Shown here: positions 22,252 through 32,687 of the stretch, piece by piece | Layout: each line of letters opens with the position of its first letter | How positions within the stretch are numbered: position 1 is the stretch's first letter | Source: Lingula anatina | Lineage: Eukaryota; Brachiopoda; Lingulata; Lingulida; Lingulidae | Length of the DNA: 32,795 bases | Direction: 5' to 3' | NCBI RefSeq assembly: GCF_001039355.2 | Contig: NW_019775909.1 | Span: 1 to 32,795, forward strand | Translations under genes and position numbers: made by a program | The notes under the pieces: generated by a model | What the model was told of the DNA's origin: nothing | The model's input: only the letters and a program-made list of their open reading frames with translations | Databases searched by the model: none

Positions 22252-23357
22252 ATTTTGTGACATTTGTTTTTATCAGTCTCAGCAGTGAATACAGTTATTA
22301 CATTGAATATAGTTCATGTTCAATAATGTGATCTGCAGAAAAGAATAAGCACTGTAAATCTCCATTATTTACAAGAGATGCTCACTTTATGAACATATAA
22401 ATTAGATAAAATAGTTTAATGCCAGCATGCATGTTCATTCATTGCAAGATCTTGCTTTTGACAATTATTGATAACAGTTACAAGTATGAGCAGACTTCAT
22501 ACAGTTTAATGTTTTAAATGTAGAAAATAAATGTAACTTTACCATAGCTGTTTTTCTTACTTCCCTAATCATAAACCAACATTGATTACACTGATAAATA
22601 AAAATGATAATAATCTCTACTTTACTGTTTAAACAGATTTAAAACAGGCCTCATGGTAATCTGATAACATTATATTAATTGATGTGTTTCTTTTATACAA
22701 TATCTCAACACAAACTTATCTTGAAAGATGATGTTGAATAAGTAATAAATATCTATACTATAAATAAATAATTATCTATACTAAGCCATGAAAGGCATTT
22801 TTAAAATATGAAGTTATATACACATGGAGTCACATACCAAAAAACAAACTTTTAACATTTAAAAGATTAGACACTGACATTTTTATGTAATCAAAATTAC
22901 AAGAATGATGAGTATATCTTAAATCAACAACAGATTTAAAATGGCGCACATGATAAACTGATAACTATATATCAATTAATGCATGACTTCTAGTAAAAGT
23001 GCAACAAGTACACAATCTTATCTTCTAAGACATCTTGAAATACAAATTTCTACACTAAAACCAATAAGGAAATGATAACCAGATTTGAATCTCAGATATC
23101 CACAGAGAGTTTGATAACACATGATGTAGAAAATAAACTATATGTTTGAAAAGAATGACATGTAAACAGACTAACTCCTGGTGACAATTGTTGTTCTTTA
23201 ATCATAAAAAATCTATTGAACTTATTAGCAGACAAATGCAGTGGACATACACAGCAGGTGAGTGGGAGATGGCCCATTCCCATCCCCTTACTGCTGCAGC
23301 AAGTCACCAATGGATGAGTGGGAGATGGCCCATTCCCATCCCCTGTCCATTGCTCTT
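22252..23357. other. Region between the two convergent genes, no gene seen
   Basis: AT-rich 3' ends of the transposase and P2X7-like genes. A sequence of about 27 bp (gagtgggagatggcccattc...) is repeated at about 23260 and 23314, just past the P2X7-like stop. No RNA gene was recognised. Confidence 0.5.
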
Positions 23358-25326
23358 CTAAACTATACGCCCTGGATCAAATCCCCTATACTGACCTGTG
23401 GGAGAGGGGAACTTATTCCTAATGAACCAAACACAACAGGACGGAATTACTCTGCGGTCACCAGGAGTAAGCCTGTTATATTGCCACATTATGAAACTAC
23501 GATAGGCATTGTGCCGCATGGCAGCATTGTCCTCTTCTCCTGGCTGCCTATCTTCATTTTGGAAGCCCAGGATGTCCCCCCTTGCTACTCGCATAATCCC
23601 AAGATGAAATTCGTCTGTTACATTTAATTCCATTACCTGCAAATAAAATAACAACAAAAAAATAATAAAAAAAAAAACTAAGTTCATGATTGTAAGAAAG
23701 AAACATGTTAATCATAACTGCATTTTTAATTGATTTTAATTTGTCATTATACAACATGAGGAAGATATTACAAATAAATGTCGAATGAAACATTTCTTCT
23801 TAAAAATTGTAAACATTACACCTGCATTTTAAACATTCTTAGCCACTTACAGGGTCTCTGCTTTTACACTCAGCAGGAGGCTTTTGACAACACAGCCTCT
23901 CTGCTTCAGTGGGCATTTCTACACATGCACCACACATGCACCAATCTGGTGAATCAGGCTGTGGAGGTAAAGGTTCTGGGTCACTGCCACCAGGTAGGTT
24001 TTCCTGCAAAATCTTCTTTATGTCCAGTGCCAGGGCAGGATTCCGGTCACACACTTTCACCACTATACCTTTTAGGACCTCCTTGTCCACACCATCACAC
24101 ATGCTCTGTCAATTTATAAAAAGTCAATATTAGCCTTTTTGGTCTGACATTTCTAGTGATATTAGATAATTAGAGTAGTTTTTGGAAAAAAAGACATATA
24201 TAAATACTAAACACTAAAGAAAGGGATATATCAATGGCAGCTGTGTATGGTTATATGGCAACACCTAAAATTCTTATATCCAATGTAGATTTCAACATAA
24301 TTCATACCTCTAGTTCTTTGTGCCTGGCCTCTCGGAGATCTCTTATTCTTTCTTCTTGTTCCTCAGTCAACCGAAATTCCCTTCCTCTTCCTCCTGATCT
24401 CCTGCCTCTTCCTCTTGATGTCCTGCCTCTTCCTCCTGATGTCCTGCCCCTTACTCCTGATCTCCTGCCTCTTCCCTGCCTCAAACCACTGGTGCTTGGA
24501 CCTGCCACTGGCTCTGCTCTGCTGCCTGCACCACGACCAACCCCCCTTAATCTTGTTGGTGGTCTCCCTGATCTTCCTTCTCGTCTTTCTGGCTTTCTTT
24601 GGCTGGCACCACCTGAACTGGTACTGCTTTACAATTAAAAAGAAAGAAAGAAAGGAAATAAATAAATGCTATTGAAGTAATAACATGCTTGTCTTCAGTT
24701 AAAGTAAGATTAAGAAGCACTAAGGTCTAAGTCATTTATAAATATATGGCATACTAGGTAAGGTTACGCTAGGGCCTACATGACGCGTAAAAATGATGGC
24801 TACTGATCACATTTGACAGTAAAATGGAGATCCTTACCTGGAAGGTTCTTCTTGTTCTGGGCTGCTCGGACTGCTTGTATCATCATCCGACTCAACAATT
24901 CTTTCAATCTAAAAGGTATGAAATTGGTAAAACTGAAAAGTTGCAACAAATATTAGTCAAATTGAAACAGAAAACAGGCAAGCAAACAACGGACTTCAAT
25001 TGACGTTCATAGCTATCTATGAAAAGGTGTAATCCAACTGATATGTACAGTACGACTGTCTGTTATGATGTCGCTGATGCGTTTCCTCCTCAATCCTTCT
25101 TCGTTTTCGGTGTTTGACTTCGACATGACAAATTACGATATCAAGCACTATCGTCCGGCTCTCACGCATCAATTCCGAAATATTTTTTGACTTTCTAGAC
25201 TATTCCACCGACCAAAACTTAAACTTTAAATCTTTATGTTCTCATATGTTGAATAATAATAAAGGATAAACGATGTAACTAACGCGTATACATATGAAAG
25301 CAACTTACTTCGAACTCCTCCGCCAT
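23358..25326 (-). CDS. P2X7 C-terminal (ballast) domain-like Cys-rich protein
   Basis: Five exons in phase: 25326-25309, 24908-24838, 24623-24308, 24105-23851, 23636-23358, giving 312 aa from ATG 25326. Order: an acidic Ser-rich N-terminus, an Arg/Gly-rich disordered stretch built of 7-residue repeats, a charged helix (FRLTEEQEERIRDLREARH), a linker, and a C-terminal half matching the cytoplasmic ballast domain of P2X7 receptors: DWCMCGACVEMPTE, LCCQ, PAEC, RHNAYRSFIMWQ, VIPSCCVWFIRNKFP, GQYRGF. In P2X7 the conserved cysteines bind zinc. No channel or transmembrane region is present, so it is not a receptor. Automated pipelines tend to call such proteins P2X purinoceptor 7-like. The function of these stand-alone proteins is unclear. 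It converges on the transposase gene 1.1 kb away, within the same TTAA-bounded block. Confidence 0.85.
24390..24478 (-). repeat. In-frame 21-bp minisatellite coding RG-rich repeats
   Basis: About four units of the type 'gatgtcctgcctcttcctcct' (plus strand). On the minus strand they encode heptads such as GGRGRTS and GRGRRSG in the P2X7-like protein. Being a multiple of 3, unit gain or loss would keep the frame. Confidence 0.85.
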
Positions 25327-25648
25327 AAATTCTTTCTTCTTGCCCGAATGCGTGTATTACCTGGCATGCGCACTATCATTGGCTAAAACCGTGTGTACAC
25401 CTGCACGTGACGTCTTGTCTATTTTTGGCCAGAGAGCTTAGTAATGCAGACTCTGATTGGCTAAGACCGTGGGAACATCTGCATTTGACGTTCGCTCTAT
25501 TTTGGGGAGAGGAGGTTCTCCAATACAGACTCGAATGTGAAATAATTAATTATTTTGATTGCCGTCTACCTCAAAGGCGAATTTTGGTTTAGATCGTGAC
25601 CTTCATATATAAGAAAAAGTTTGGGATATGTTTTATTTCCCCTCATAT

Positions 25649-25666
25649 CGGAAAGACCCCCTTTAA
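25649..25666 (-). repeat. Right terminal inverted repeat of the block, with TTAA
   Basis: Reverse complement TTAAAGGGGGTCTTTCCG. Matches 15998-16015 at 16 of 18 positions. Confidence 0.55.
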
Positions 25667-26115
25667 TATTTACATTTGTGTTTGAATAAGTAATGCTCTT
25701 AAATCATACCTATGTATATACCTATGTATATACCTATGTATATAGGGTTTTGCTTACAGCCAGACTTCATCAGGGAAATGAGGGCTGTGGTAGGCATTAC
25801 CATCTGTGGGCAGCCAGGTGTGCTTTTCAGTCTATAATTGGTTGAAACATATGAGTTAATTATTTCTATACCTATTAACAAATGAAACTTTATTGGTAAT
25901 TTCAAACATATAGCTTATGAAAGCGTTCAACATTGTCAGATGGTTGGCTTTTCATTTTTGTTGCTGCAACTCAACAGGAATATGTTCATTTATGAAAAAT
26001 TATCACATTGACTTAAAAGTACAGTATCTGTAAAATTTAGAATATTGAAAAGATTGAGTTCTTATTATATCATTTTTATATTTAATTATTAATTACATAC
26101 ATCTTCAAATTTCAG
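25667..26115. other. Remainder of NAIF1-like intron 3
   Basis: Contains a 12-bp repeat (tatacctatgta) three times at about 25708-25743 and, on the minus strand at 25775-25744, CCCTGATGAAG followed by a weak hairpin. No exon was seen before the acceptor at 26115. Confidence 0.5.
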
Positions 26116-26237
26116 ATGTAAGTGAAAGGCTTTACAACGTAGAGAAGGGTCGCTTAGCATTAGAGGAGAGGTTGAAAGTAGAAAAAGAGCGTTTACAATT
26201 AGAAAGGGAGAGATTAGAAATTGACAAAAGTAACTAA
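26116..26237 (+). CDS. NAIF1-like gene, exon 4 (coiled coil and stop)
   Basis: An acceptor (caaatttcag) leads into VSERLYNVEKGRLALEERL and VEKERLQLERERLEIDK, then TAA at 26235-26237. This is the Glu/Arg/Leu heptad helix that closes NAIF1-like and many Harbinger-associated SANT proteins and mediates oligomerisation. The first two bases complete the codon left open by exon 3 at 14792 (giving Asp), and the combined exons total 510 nt, 169 aa plus stop. The distance from exon 3 is explained by insertions in the intron. Confidence 0.75.
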
Positions 26238-27375
26238 GTGTTATTTGAAAAAATAACAGAATACTGTGAAATGAAGTTGGATGTAATGAAGTGCGATTCT
26301 CTTGTAGATACTTACCAGTGAGTGCATCTTATTGGGATCATGATATTTTATGTTTTTGCCAAGACACATACTAGCTGTATGTTACTGTACATCACTGTAC
26401 TAGCCATTAGTTGCATCTGTTTTTGCAGTCATCATCCCTGTACTGTGAACTTTCACATATAGTTATATTATTTTAATTTTGTAGTGAATATGCTGTTGAG
26501 TATTATGTTATATTGCATCAAAATTGGCAAAATCCCTATTGTGGACCCTGCCACCACAAATATAATGAAAAATAAAACTTTGTTACTTATTTTTTTACGT
26601 ACAAGAATGATTATAAGGATATACATGCCAACTTGACTGTATTATTTTTTTCCTTTAATTTATGCAATTTCTTTTTGATAATTTTTCAGTATTTTTCATT
26701 CAGTAATTTTCAATATGTGAATCAGTTTGATCATTCAGTGCTGTATTTTAAACTAAGTTTATGACCTCGGCAAAGAACTGGAATTTGTTACAAATCTTTT
26801 AGAAGGGATAGTTTTCATTTGCTTTTGTCCTTGAAAAGGACTTTATTTTTATATTGTACTTATTAACTTTAATTTAGACAAGAATATACATTTATGAAAT
26901 TGTTTATAATATTATTTTTATATTTTCATAATGTTATTATTTCATGAAATAAAAAATTTATGTAAAACATAACTTGACCGTCTGTTTTGTTTCTTACATA
27001 AACTTTAAAGTGATTTTATTTTGCCCTATTTGCATTGAAAGTGTACTTCAAAAGTAATTGACTTAAAGTATCAGTCTTTTTGATTCCTGGAATTTGTTAT
27101 TAAATTTCCTGCATGAACACTAGCTGTTATATTAAATCAAACCTGTACACCTTTGTCATTTTGTACACTTATTTTAAATTTCAGTTCTTAGTATTATATG
27201 CAAAATATAATAAATTATGACATTTTAAAGAGAACATCAAATTTCATTTTTTTGTTTAATGAAACAATAATCCGTATTCATCCCACAATGATTCATAAAT
27301 GATCCAACTGAGAGTTAGAGAAAAATACCAGGAGAATATGGAAGTGTGTGTGTGAGACTCAGAGATCCTATGCTA
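26238..27375. other. 3' flank of NAIF1-like gene, haplotype copy A, without LINE
   Basis: AT-rich sequence with no gene seen. From 26381 to 27375 it is repeated at 27377-27940 plus 30085-30528. Copy A runs through the LINE insertion point (about 26935-26955) without the LINE. Confidence 0.8.
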
Positions 27376-27376
27376 N

Positions 27377-27940
27377 GTTACTGTACATCACTGTACTAGC
27401 CATTAGTTGCATCTGATTTTGCAGTCATCATCCCTGTACTGTGAACTTTCACATATATTATTTTAATTTTGTAGTGAATATGCTGTTGAGTATTATGTTA
27501 TATTGCATCAAAATTGGCAAAATCCCTATTGTGGACCCTGCCACCACAAATATAATGAAAAATAAAACTTTGTTACTTATTTTTTTACGTACAAGAATGA
27601 TTATAAGGATATACATGCCTACTTGACTGTATTATTTTTTTTCCTTTAATTTATGCAATTTCTTTTTGATAATTTTTCAGTATTTTTCATTCAGTAATTT
27701 TCAATATGTGAATCAGTTTGATCATTCAGTGCTGTATTTTAAACTAAGTTTATGACCTCGGCAAAGAACTGGAATTTGTTACAAATCTTTTAGAAGGGAT
27801 AGTTTTCATTTGCTTTTGTCCTTGAAAAGGACTTTATTTTTATATTGTACTTATTAACTTTAATTTAGACAAGAATATACATTGAGGAAATTGTTTATAA
27901 TATTATTTTTATATTTTATATTTTCATAAAATAAAAAATT
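27377..27940. repeat. Copy B of 26381 onward, left flank of the LINE insertion
   Basis: Begins directly after the lone N at 27376 with the sequence found at 26381 and follows it closely up to the LINE. A short local rearrangement near 27915-27930 separates it from copy A. Confidence 0.88.
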
Positions 27941-27943
27941 AAG

Positions 27944-29957
27944 CGATCGAGCCTTGGAAATTCGGACCACTGCACTGTATTTCTGATACCTGTCTACAGA
28001 ACTGCGTTGAAAAGTGCGAAACCATTATCCCGAAACGTGAAATCCTTCTCAAAGTCTGCGATAGACAGCTTGCATGATTGCTTCGAATCCACTGATTGGG
28101 CAGCCCTTAAATCGGACAACAGCATCCATGACTTCACTCTAGTGGTAACTGAATACATCAAGTTTTGTGAAGAGATCTGCATTCCTTCTAGGACTATTAA
28201 GCAATACCCGAACACTAAACTGTGGGTTGACAAGAACATAAAGAATCTTATAAAAGCTAAAGACCAAGCGTACCGTGAGAAAGAAACAGATGTTGCAGCA
28301 TATCGTAAAAAAAAAATTGGACCTAAAAACTGCCATCAAAAAAGCAAAGAAAAAGATGAATACAAAAATCGAACAGAAATTCCAGTCCAATAGTGCAAAG
28401 GATCTCTGGGACAATATCGCTCTTGTCACACAGTATAAAGGGTCCAGACATGCCGTTGATACAGAGGACTCCACACTCCCTAACAATTTGAATGAGTTTT
28501 ACTCTCGTTTCGATAGGACCAACCACACTCAGGTCCACACACCAACCCAAGGGGAGTGCGTGCCGCCATTTACTATTCAATCATGGCAAGTCAAGTGTTA
28601 TTTCTCGGCTTTAAACACCAGGAAAGCTCCAGGCCCTGACGGTATAACATCACGACTTTTAAAGGAATGCGCAGCCCAGCTTTCAGATGTGTTCGCGGAA
28701 ATATTCAACTGGTCAATTGAAATGTGCAGAGTGCCTGAAATATGGAAGACAGCAACCATCATACCTGTGCCAAAAAGTAAAACTGTAGAGAATTTAAATG
28801 ATCTCCGTCCTGTTGCTTTGACACCGGTGCCTATGAAGATATTCGAAAAACTTGTTTTGTCTTTTATTAAAACTTTAGTGCCAAATAGCTTTGATCCACT
28901 CCAATTTGCCTACCGCAGTAACAGAAGTGTAGACGATGCTCTTTCTATGTGTTTACACAAAGTTCTCGAACATCTCGATTGTAAAAATGCCTATGTTAGA
29001 ATTTTATTTGTTGACTATAGCTCAGCATTTAATACTATTGTACCAAGCAAATTGTATTTTAAACTTTTGGATGATCTTAATTTTCCACTAGCACTCTGCG
29101 ATTGGATTTTAGATTTTCTTTGAAATAGAAAGCAGTCAGTAAAAGTCGGTTTTAACTTCTCGGACACTATAGTTTTAAACACTGGCACACCCCAGGGCTG
29201 CGTCTTATCACCTTGTTTATATACGTTATTCACCCACGACTGTGTGGCGAGAGAGGAAAATACATTTTTAATGAAGATTGCCAATGACACAACTTTAGTC
29301 GGCTTGATACACCATAATGATGAGATGTCATACAGGCAGTCGGTTACAAGTTTAGTAAATTGGTGCACAGACAATGACTTGATATTAAATGTGAGCAAAA
29401 CAAAAGAAATGATCATAGACTTCAGAAGAAATCAGACAAGTAAAAATCCCTTGGAAGTTAACGGTAAAGCGGTCGAACAGGTTTCCAATTATAAATTACT
29501 AGGGGTTCAGCTGAATAATAGGTTAATCTTGGGCGATAACATCACGAAGCTATTGAAAAAGGCACGTCAACAAATGTATTTCTTAACGAAATTGAAAGCT
29601 TTTACCAGAAATGTGTTTATTCTAACGAACTTTTACAGGTGTGTTTTAGAGAGTATTTTAACTTATTCAGTAACTGTTTGGTATGGACGTGCAACTGTGG
29701 AGGAGAGGAACAAGTTGGAAAAGATCGTCGAAACTGCAGAGATTGTAATTGGAACTGATCTAACTCCCGTCCATGCTATATATCTAGACAGGACTAAAAA
29801 GAAAACATTATCAATAATGACAAACAGTTCCCATCCAGCCCATACCCTTTTTAAATTTTTACCTAGCAATTCGAGACTCTTAGCTTTTAAGGGTAGTAAG
29901 CGATTTTTAAATAGCTTTTATCCTTCGGCAGTAACTATTTTAAACTCTAACATATAA
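27944..29957 (+). pseudogene. Non-LTR retrotransposon endonuclease/reverse transcriptase, inactivated
   Basis: In order: an endonuclease end (LGNSDHCTVFLIPVYR), a linker, RT motifs KAPGPDGITSRLLKECA, LRPVALTP, FVDYSSAFNTI and GTPQGCVLSP, then a C-terminal half ending FPSAVTILNSN. Three lesions are visible: a frame change at an A-run near 28308-28316, a TGA at 29121-29123 after WILDFL, and a change at the catalytic loop, where IANDTT replaces the usual aromatic-ADD pattern (Asn codon at 29283). It cannot encode an active polymerase as read. Confidence 0.85.
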
Positions 29958-30046
29958 TTTTAATTTTCATTCTTTATATTTCAATGGCGCTACTTCAGGG
30001 CAAAAGATTCCCGATTTTATACATTTGTATTTTATTGGCTTAATAA

Positions 30047-30083
<37 letters not shown>
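30047..30083. repeat. (TTA)n tail of the LINE
   Basis: Trinucleotide array at the LINE 3' end. Confidence 0.9.
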
Positions 30084-30084
<1 letters not shown>

Positions 30085-30528
30085 GTTATTATTTCATAAA
30101 ATAAAAAAATTTATGTAAAACATAACTTGACCGTCTGTTTTGTTTCTTACATAAACTTTAAAGTGATTTTATTTTGCCCTATTTGCATTGAAAGTGTACT
30201 TCAAATGTAATTGACTTAAAGTATCAGTCTTTTTGATTCCTGGAATTTGTTATTAAATTTCCTGCATGAACACTAGCTGTTATATTAAATCAAACCTGTA
30301 CACCTTTGTCATTTTGTACACTTATTTTAAATTTCAGTTCTTAGTATTATATGCAAAATATAATAAATTATGACATTTTAAAGAGAACATCAATTTTCAT
30401 TATTTTGTTTAATGAAACAATAATCCGTATTCATCCCACAATGATTCATAAATGATCCAACTGAGAGTTAGAGAAAAATACCAGGAGAATATGGAAGTGT
30501 GTGTGTGAGACTCGGAGATCCTATGCTA
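30085..30528. repeat. Copy B, right flank of the LINE insertion
   Basis: Matches 26930-27375 to the end of copy A, then continues into Harbinger-related sequence. This shows copy B is the longer contig. Confidence 0.88.
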
Positions 30529-31240
30529 GAGTTCCAACCTCATCTATTTCATAAGAGATCCTGCATAACTTCAGAGAATGTGCTCAAACTGACTCAAGGG
30601 ATCAATGAAGAACCTTAAAGAAGACTGACCACGAGGTCTTAAACACTGTCACAAGTGCTTCCTACACCAATTATTGCTGCTTTACATGTAGTCTCTACTG
30701 GGTCAGATCAAAGTGGTGGCAGAGAGACAACCTTGATCTGGCATCATTGTCGGTATCCATGCTGTGTCCAATCACTGCATATCAAGTTCCCAAGTAAAGA
30801 GGGAGATGTTAGGAGAGTTAAACATATATTTGGCTTTCAGAAGGTCATCAGTGCCATCAGTGCTATTCTAGCTCCAATAAAAGTTCCATCCTGATTCCTT
30901 TGATGTGAATATGTTTGTTTGTGGAAAGTTTTCAGTGTACAAATGTAGTTCCAAGGTGGGCTGGCTAACAACCCACGACAGCTTCATTTTCAATATCTGT
31001 ACCATACAAGAGATGTACAAGGTAGGAAATGCCACGTGGCTACCCACTCAGAGGCAGTATTTCCACTGTCTCCAATCATGATGTCATTAATCCTGGGGCC
31101 GATCATTGAGAGGAAGAGGCATTTTCTGAGAGTCAAAATACAGAAGTGTTGTTGAAAAGGCTTTTGGTGTACCATAAGGCAGATTCATGTGGCTGCTGAG
31201 TTGAAGATCCTGACATCGAGGCAGGTGTACATGACTAATG
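30518..31240 (+). pseudogene. PIF/Harbinger transposase pseudogene, copy 1
   Basis: Fragments in several plus-strand frames follow the Harbinger order: MLEFQPHLFHKR, ENVLKLTQ, TTRS, IIAALHVVSTGSDQ, LHIKFPSKEGDVRRVK, then THDSFIFN, and SVVEKAFGV. Frames shift repeatedly and stops are present. No GDSG block is found on this strand at the expected place, so one catalytic Asp region is missing. It lies 4.3 kb after the NAIF1-like stop in the same orientation, the partner arrangement expected in a Harbinger element. Confidence 0.7.
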
Positions 31241-31257
31241 TGTAAAGAAGTTCCTGA

Positions 31258-31468
31258 TTATTTCTTCCCTGGTCCTGAGACCAGAGGCAAGTACAGGACC
31301 AACAAACACACATTGTCATGAACACTTGCATCAATGTCAGGATCTTCATCCTCATGGTGCGGGTCGTTGTTTTCCTGACAAAAATTGTGCAGGATACAAC
31401 AGACCATGATGATTCTCCCACACATCTCTGGGGTGTACCAGAGATGACCACCATTCTTGTGCATACAC
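31258..31468 (-). pseudogene. Harbinger-type transposase C-terminal exon, opposite strand, copy 1
   Basis: On the minus strand an acceptor (cttctttattttag) at about 31469 leads into CMHKNGGHLWYTPEMCGRII and CCILHNFCQENND, the closing block of PIF/Harbinger transposases (HARBI1 family), then an acidic tail to a stop at 31258. Earlier exons would lie to the right. None is found before the duplication. It is tail-to-tail with the plus-strand Harbinger pseudogene, so the two cannot be one collinear gene. Confidence 0.65.
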
Positions 31469-31617
31469 CTAAAATAAAGAAGATATTATTGTATCAGAAC
31501 ATTTGATTATATTTCTTACAGGAAACAATAAATCACAAATTTATAAGACTTTTTTTTTTTTTTTTTTTTGACTAGTTAACGTTATTATGATTTATAACCA
31601 AGNTGTGAGACTCGGAG

Positions 31618-32332
31618 ATCCTATGCTAGAGTTCCAACCTCATCTATTTCATAAGAGATCCTGCATGACTTCAGAGAATGTGCTCAAACTGACTCAAGGG
31701 ATCAATGAAGAACCTTAAAGAAGACTGACCACGAGGTCTTAAACACTGTCACAAGTGCTTGCTACACCAATTATTGCTGCTTTACATGTAGTCTCTACTG
31801 GGTCAGATCAAAGTGGTGGCAGAGAGACAACTTTGATCTGGCATCATCATCGGTATCCATGCTGTGTCCAATCACTGCATATCAAGTTCCCAAGTAAAGA
31901 GGGAGATGTTAGGAGAGTTAAACATATATTTGGCTTCCAGAAGGTCATCAGTGCCATCAGTGCTATTCTAGCTCCAATAAAAGTTCCGTCCTGATTCCTT
32001 TGATGTGAATATGTTTGTTTGCGGAAAGTTTCCAGTGTACAAATGTAGTTCCAAGGTGGGCTGGCTAACAACCCACGACAGCTTCATTTTCAATATCTGT
32101 ACCATACAAGAGATGTACAAGGTAGGAAATGCCACGTGGCTACCCACTCAGTGGCAGTATTTCCACTGTCTCCAATCATGATGTCTGGGGCCGATCATTG
32201 AGAGGAAGAGGCATTTTCTGAGAGTCAAAATACAGAAGTGTTGTTGAAAAGGCTCTTGGTGTACCATAAGGCAGATTCATGTGGCTGCTGAGTTGAAGAT
32301 CCTGACATCGAGGCAGGTGTACATGACTAATG
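31618..32332 (+). pseudogene. PIF/Harbinger transposase pseudogene, copy 2
   Basis: Same fragments as at 30518-31240 (STGSDQ, IKFPSKEGDVRRVK and so on) with few differences and a deletion near 32185. It shares the same frame breaks, so both copies descend from one already decayed sequence. Confidence 0.7.
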
Positions 32333-32349
32333 TGTAAAGAAGTTCCTGA

Positions 32350-32560
32350 TTATTTCTTCCCTGGTCCTGAGACCAGAGGAAAGTACAGGACCAACAAACA
32401 CACATTGTCATGAACACTTGCATCAATGTCAGGATCTTCATCCTCATGGTGCAGGTCGTTGTTTTCCTGACAAAAATTGTGCAGGATACAACAGACTATG
32501 ATGATTCTCCCACACATCTCTGGGGTGTACCAGAGATGGCCACCATTCTTGTGCAAACAT
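32350..32560 (-). pseudogene. Harbinger-type transposase C-terminal exon, opposite strand, copy 2
   Basis: Minus-strand GGHLWYTPEMCGRIIIVCCI and LHNFCQENND as in copy 1, with a few conservative changes and the same stop. Upstream exons, if any, lie to the right. The 108 bp from 32688 to the window end show none. Confidence 0.65.
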
Positions 32561-32687
32561 CTAAAATAAAGAAGATATTATTGTATCAGAACATTGGATT
32601 ACATTTCTTACAGGAAACAATAAATCACAAATTTATAAGACTTTTTTTTTTTTTGACTAGATAACGTTATTATGATTTATAATCAAG

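Larger units (their letters stand above)
15998..25666. mobile_element. TTAA-bounded two-gene transposon-like block (Kolobok-like)
   Basis: The left end reads TTAAAGGATGTCTTTCCG from 15998. The right end, on the minus strand from 25666, reads TTAAAGGGGGTCTTTCCG (16 of 18 identical). Weaker similarity follows (aaacttt at similar spacing). A TTAA target site is characteristic of Kolobok and piggyBac elements. Inside are a transposase-like gene and a P2X7 ballast-like gene, convergent and starting 296 and 336 bp from the ends. The single-N duplication at 17575 inflates the length by about 620 bp. The boundaries are an inference from one repeat pair. The gene content is firm. Confidence 0.55.
27941..30084 (+). 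mobile_element. 5'-truncated CR1/L2-type LINE
   Basis: Starts inside the endonuclease domain, contains most of a reverse transcriptase reading frame, and ends in a (TTA)n array (about 30047-30083) as do CR1/L2/Rex-type elements. It is flanked by 'tttcataaaataaaaaa' on both sides, a probable target-site duplication of about 17 bp. The other haplotype copy lacks it. Confidence 0.85.
30504..31602. repeat. Segment repeated at 31604-32687, copy 1
   Basis: About 1.1 kb, nearly identical to the segment after the lone N at 31603. Differences are scattered substitutions, a T-run length change and an 8-bp indel near 31085. Probably the third overlapping haplotype pair. Confidence 0.9.
31604..32687. 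repeat. Segment repeated from 30504-31602, copy 2
   Basis: Second copy of the 1.1-kb segment, running on into new sequence at 32688. Confidence 0.9.

Noticed and set aside
25744-25775. Possible hammerhead ribozyme (CTGATGA...AAAAC on the minus strand)
   Set aside because: Helix II is poor, the GAAA core is not exact, and flanking helices do not pair convincingly.
31030-31110. GDSG motif on the minus strand where the plus-strand Harbinger pseudogene should have it, hinting at an internal inversion
   Set aside because: Only a five-residue match (IGDSG) with weak flanking similarity, and the second copy has an indel beside it. Chance is as likely as a micro-inversion.
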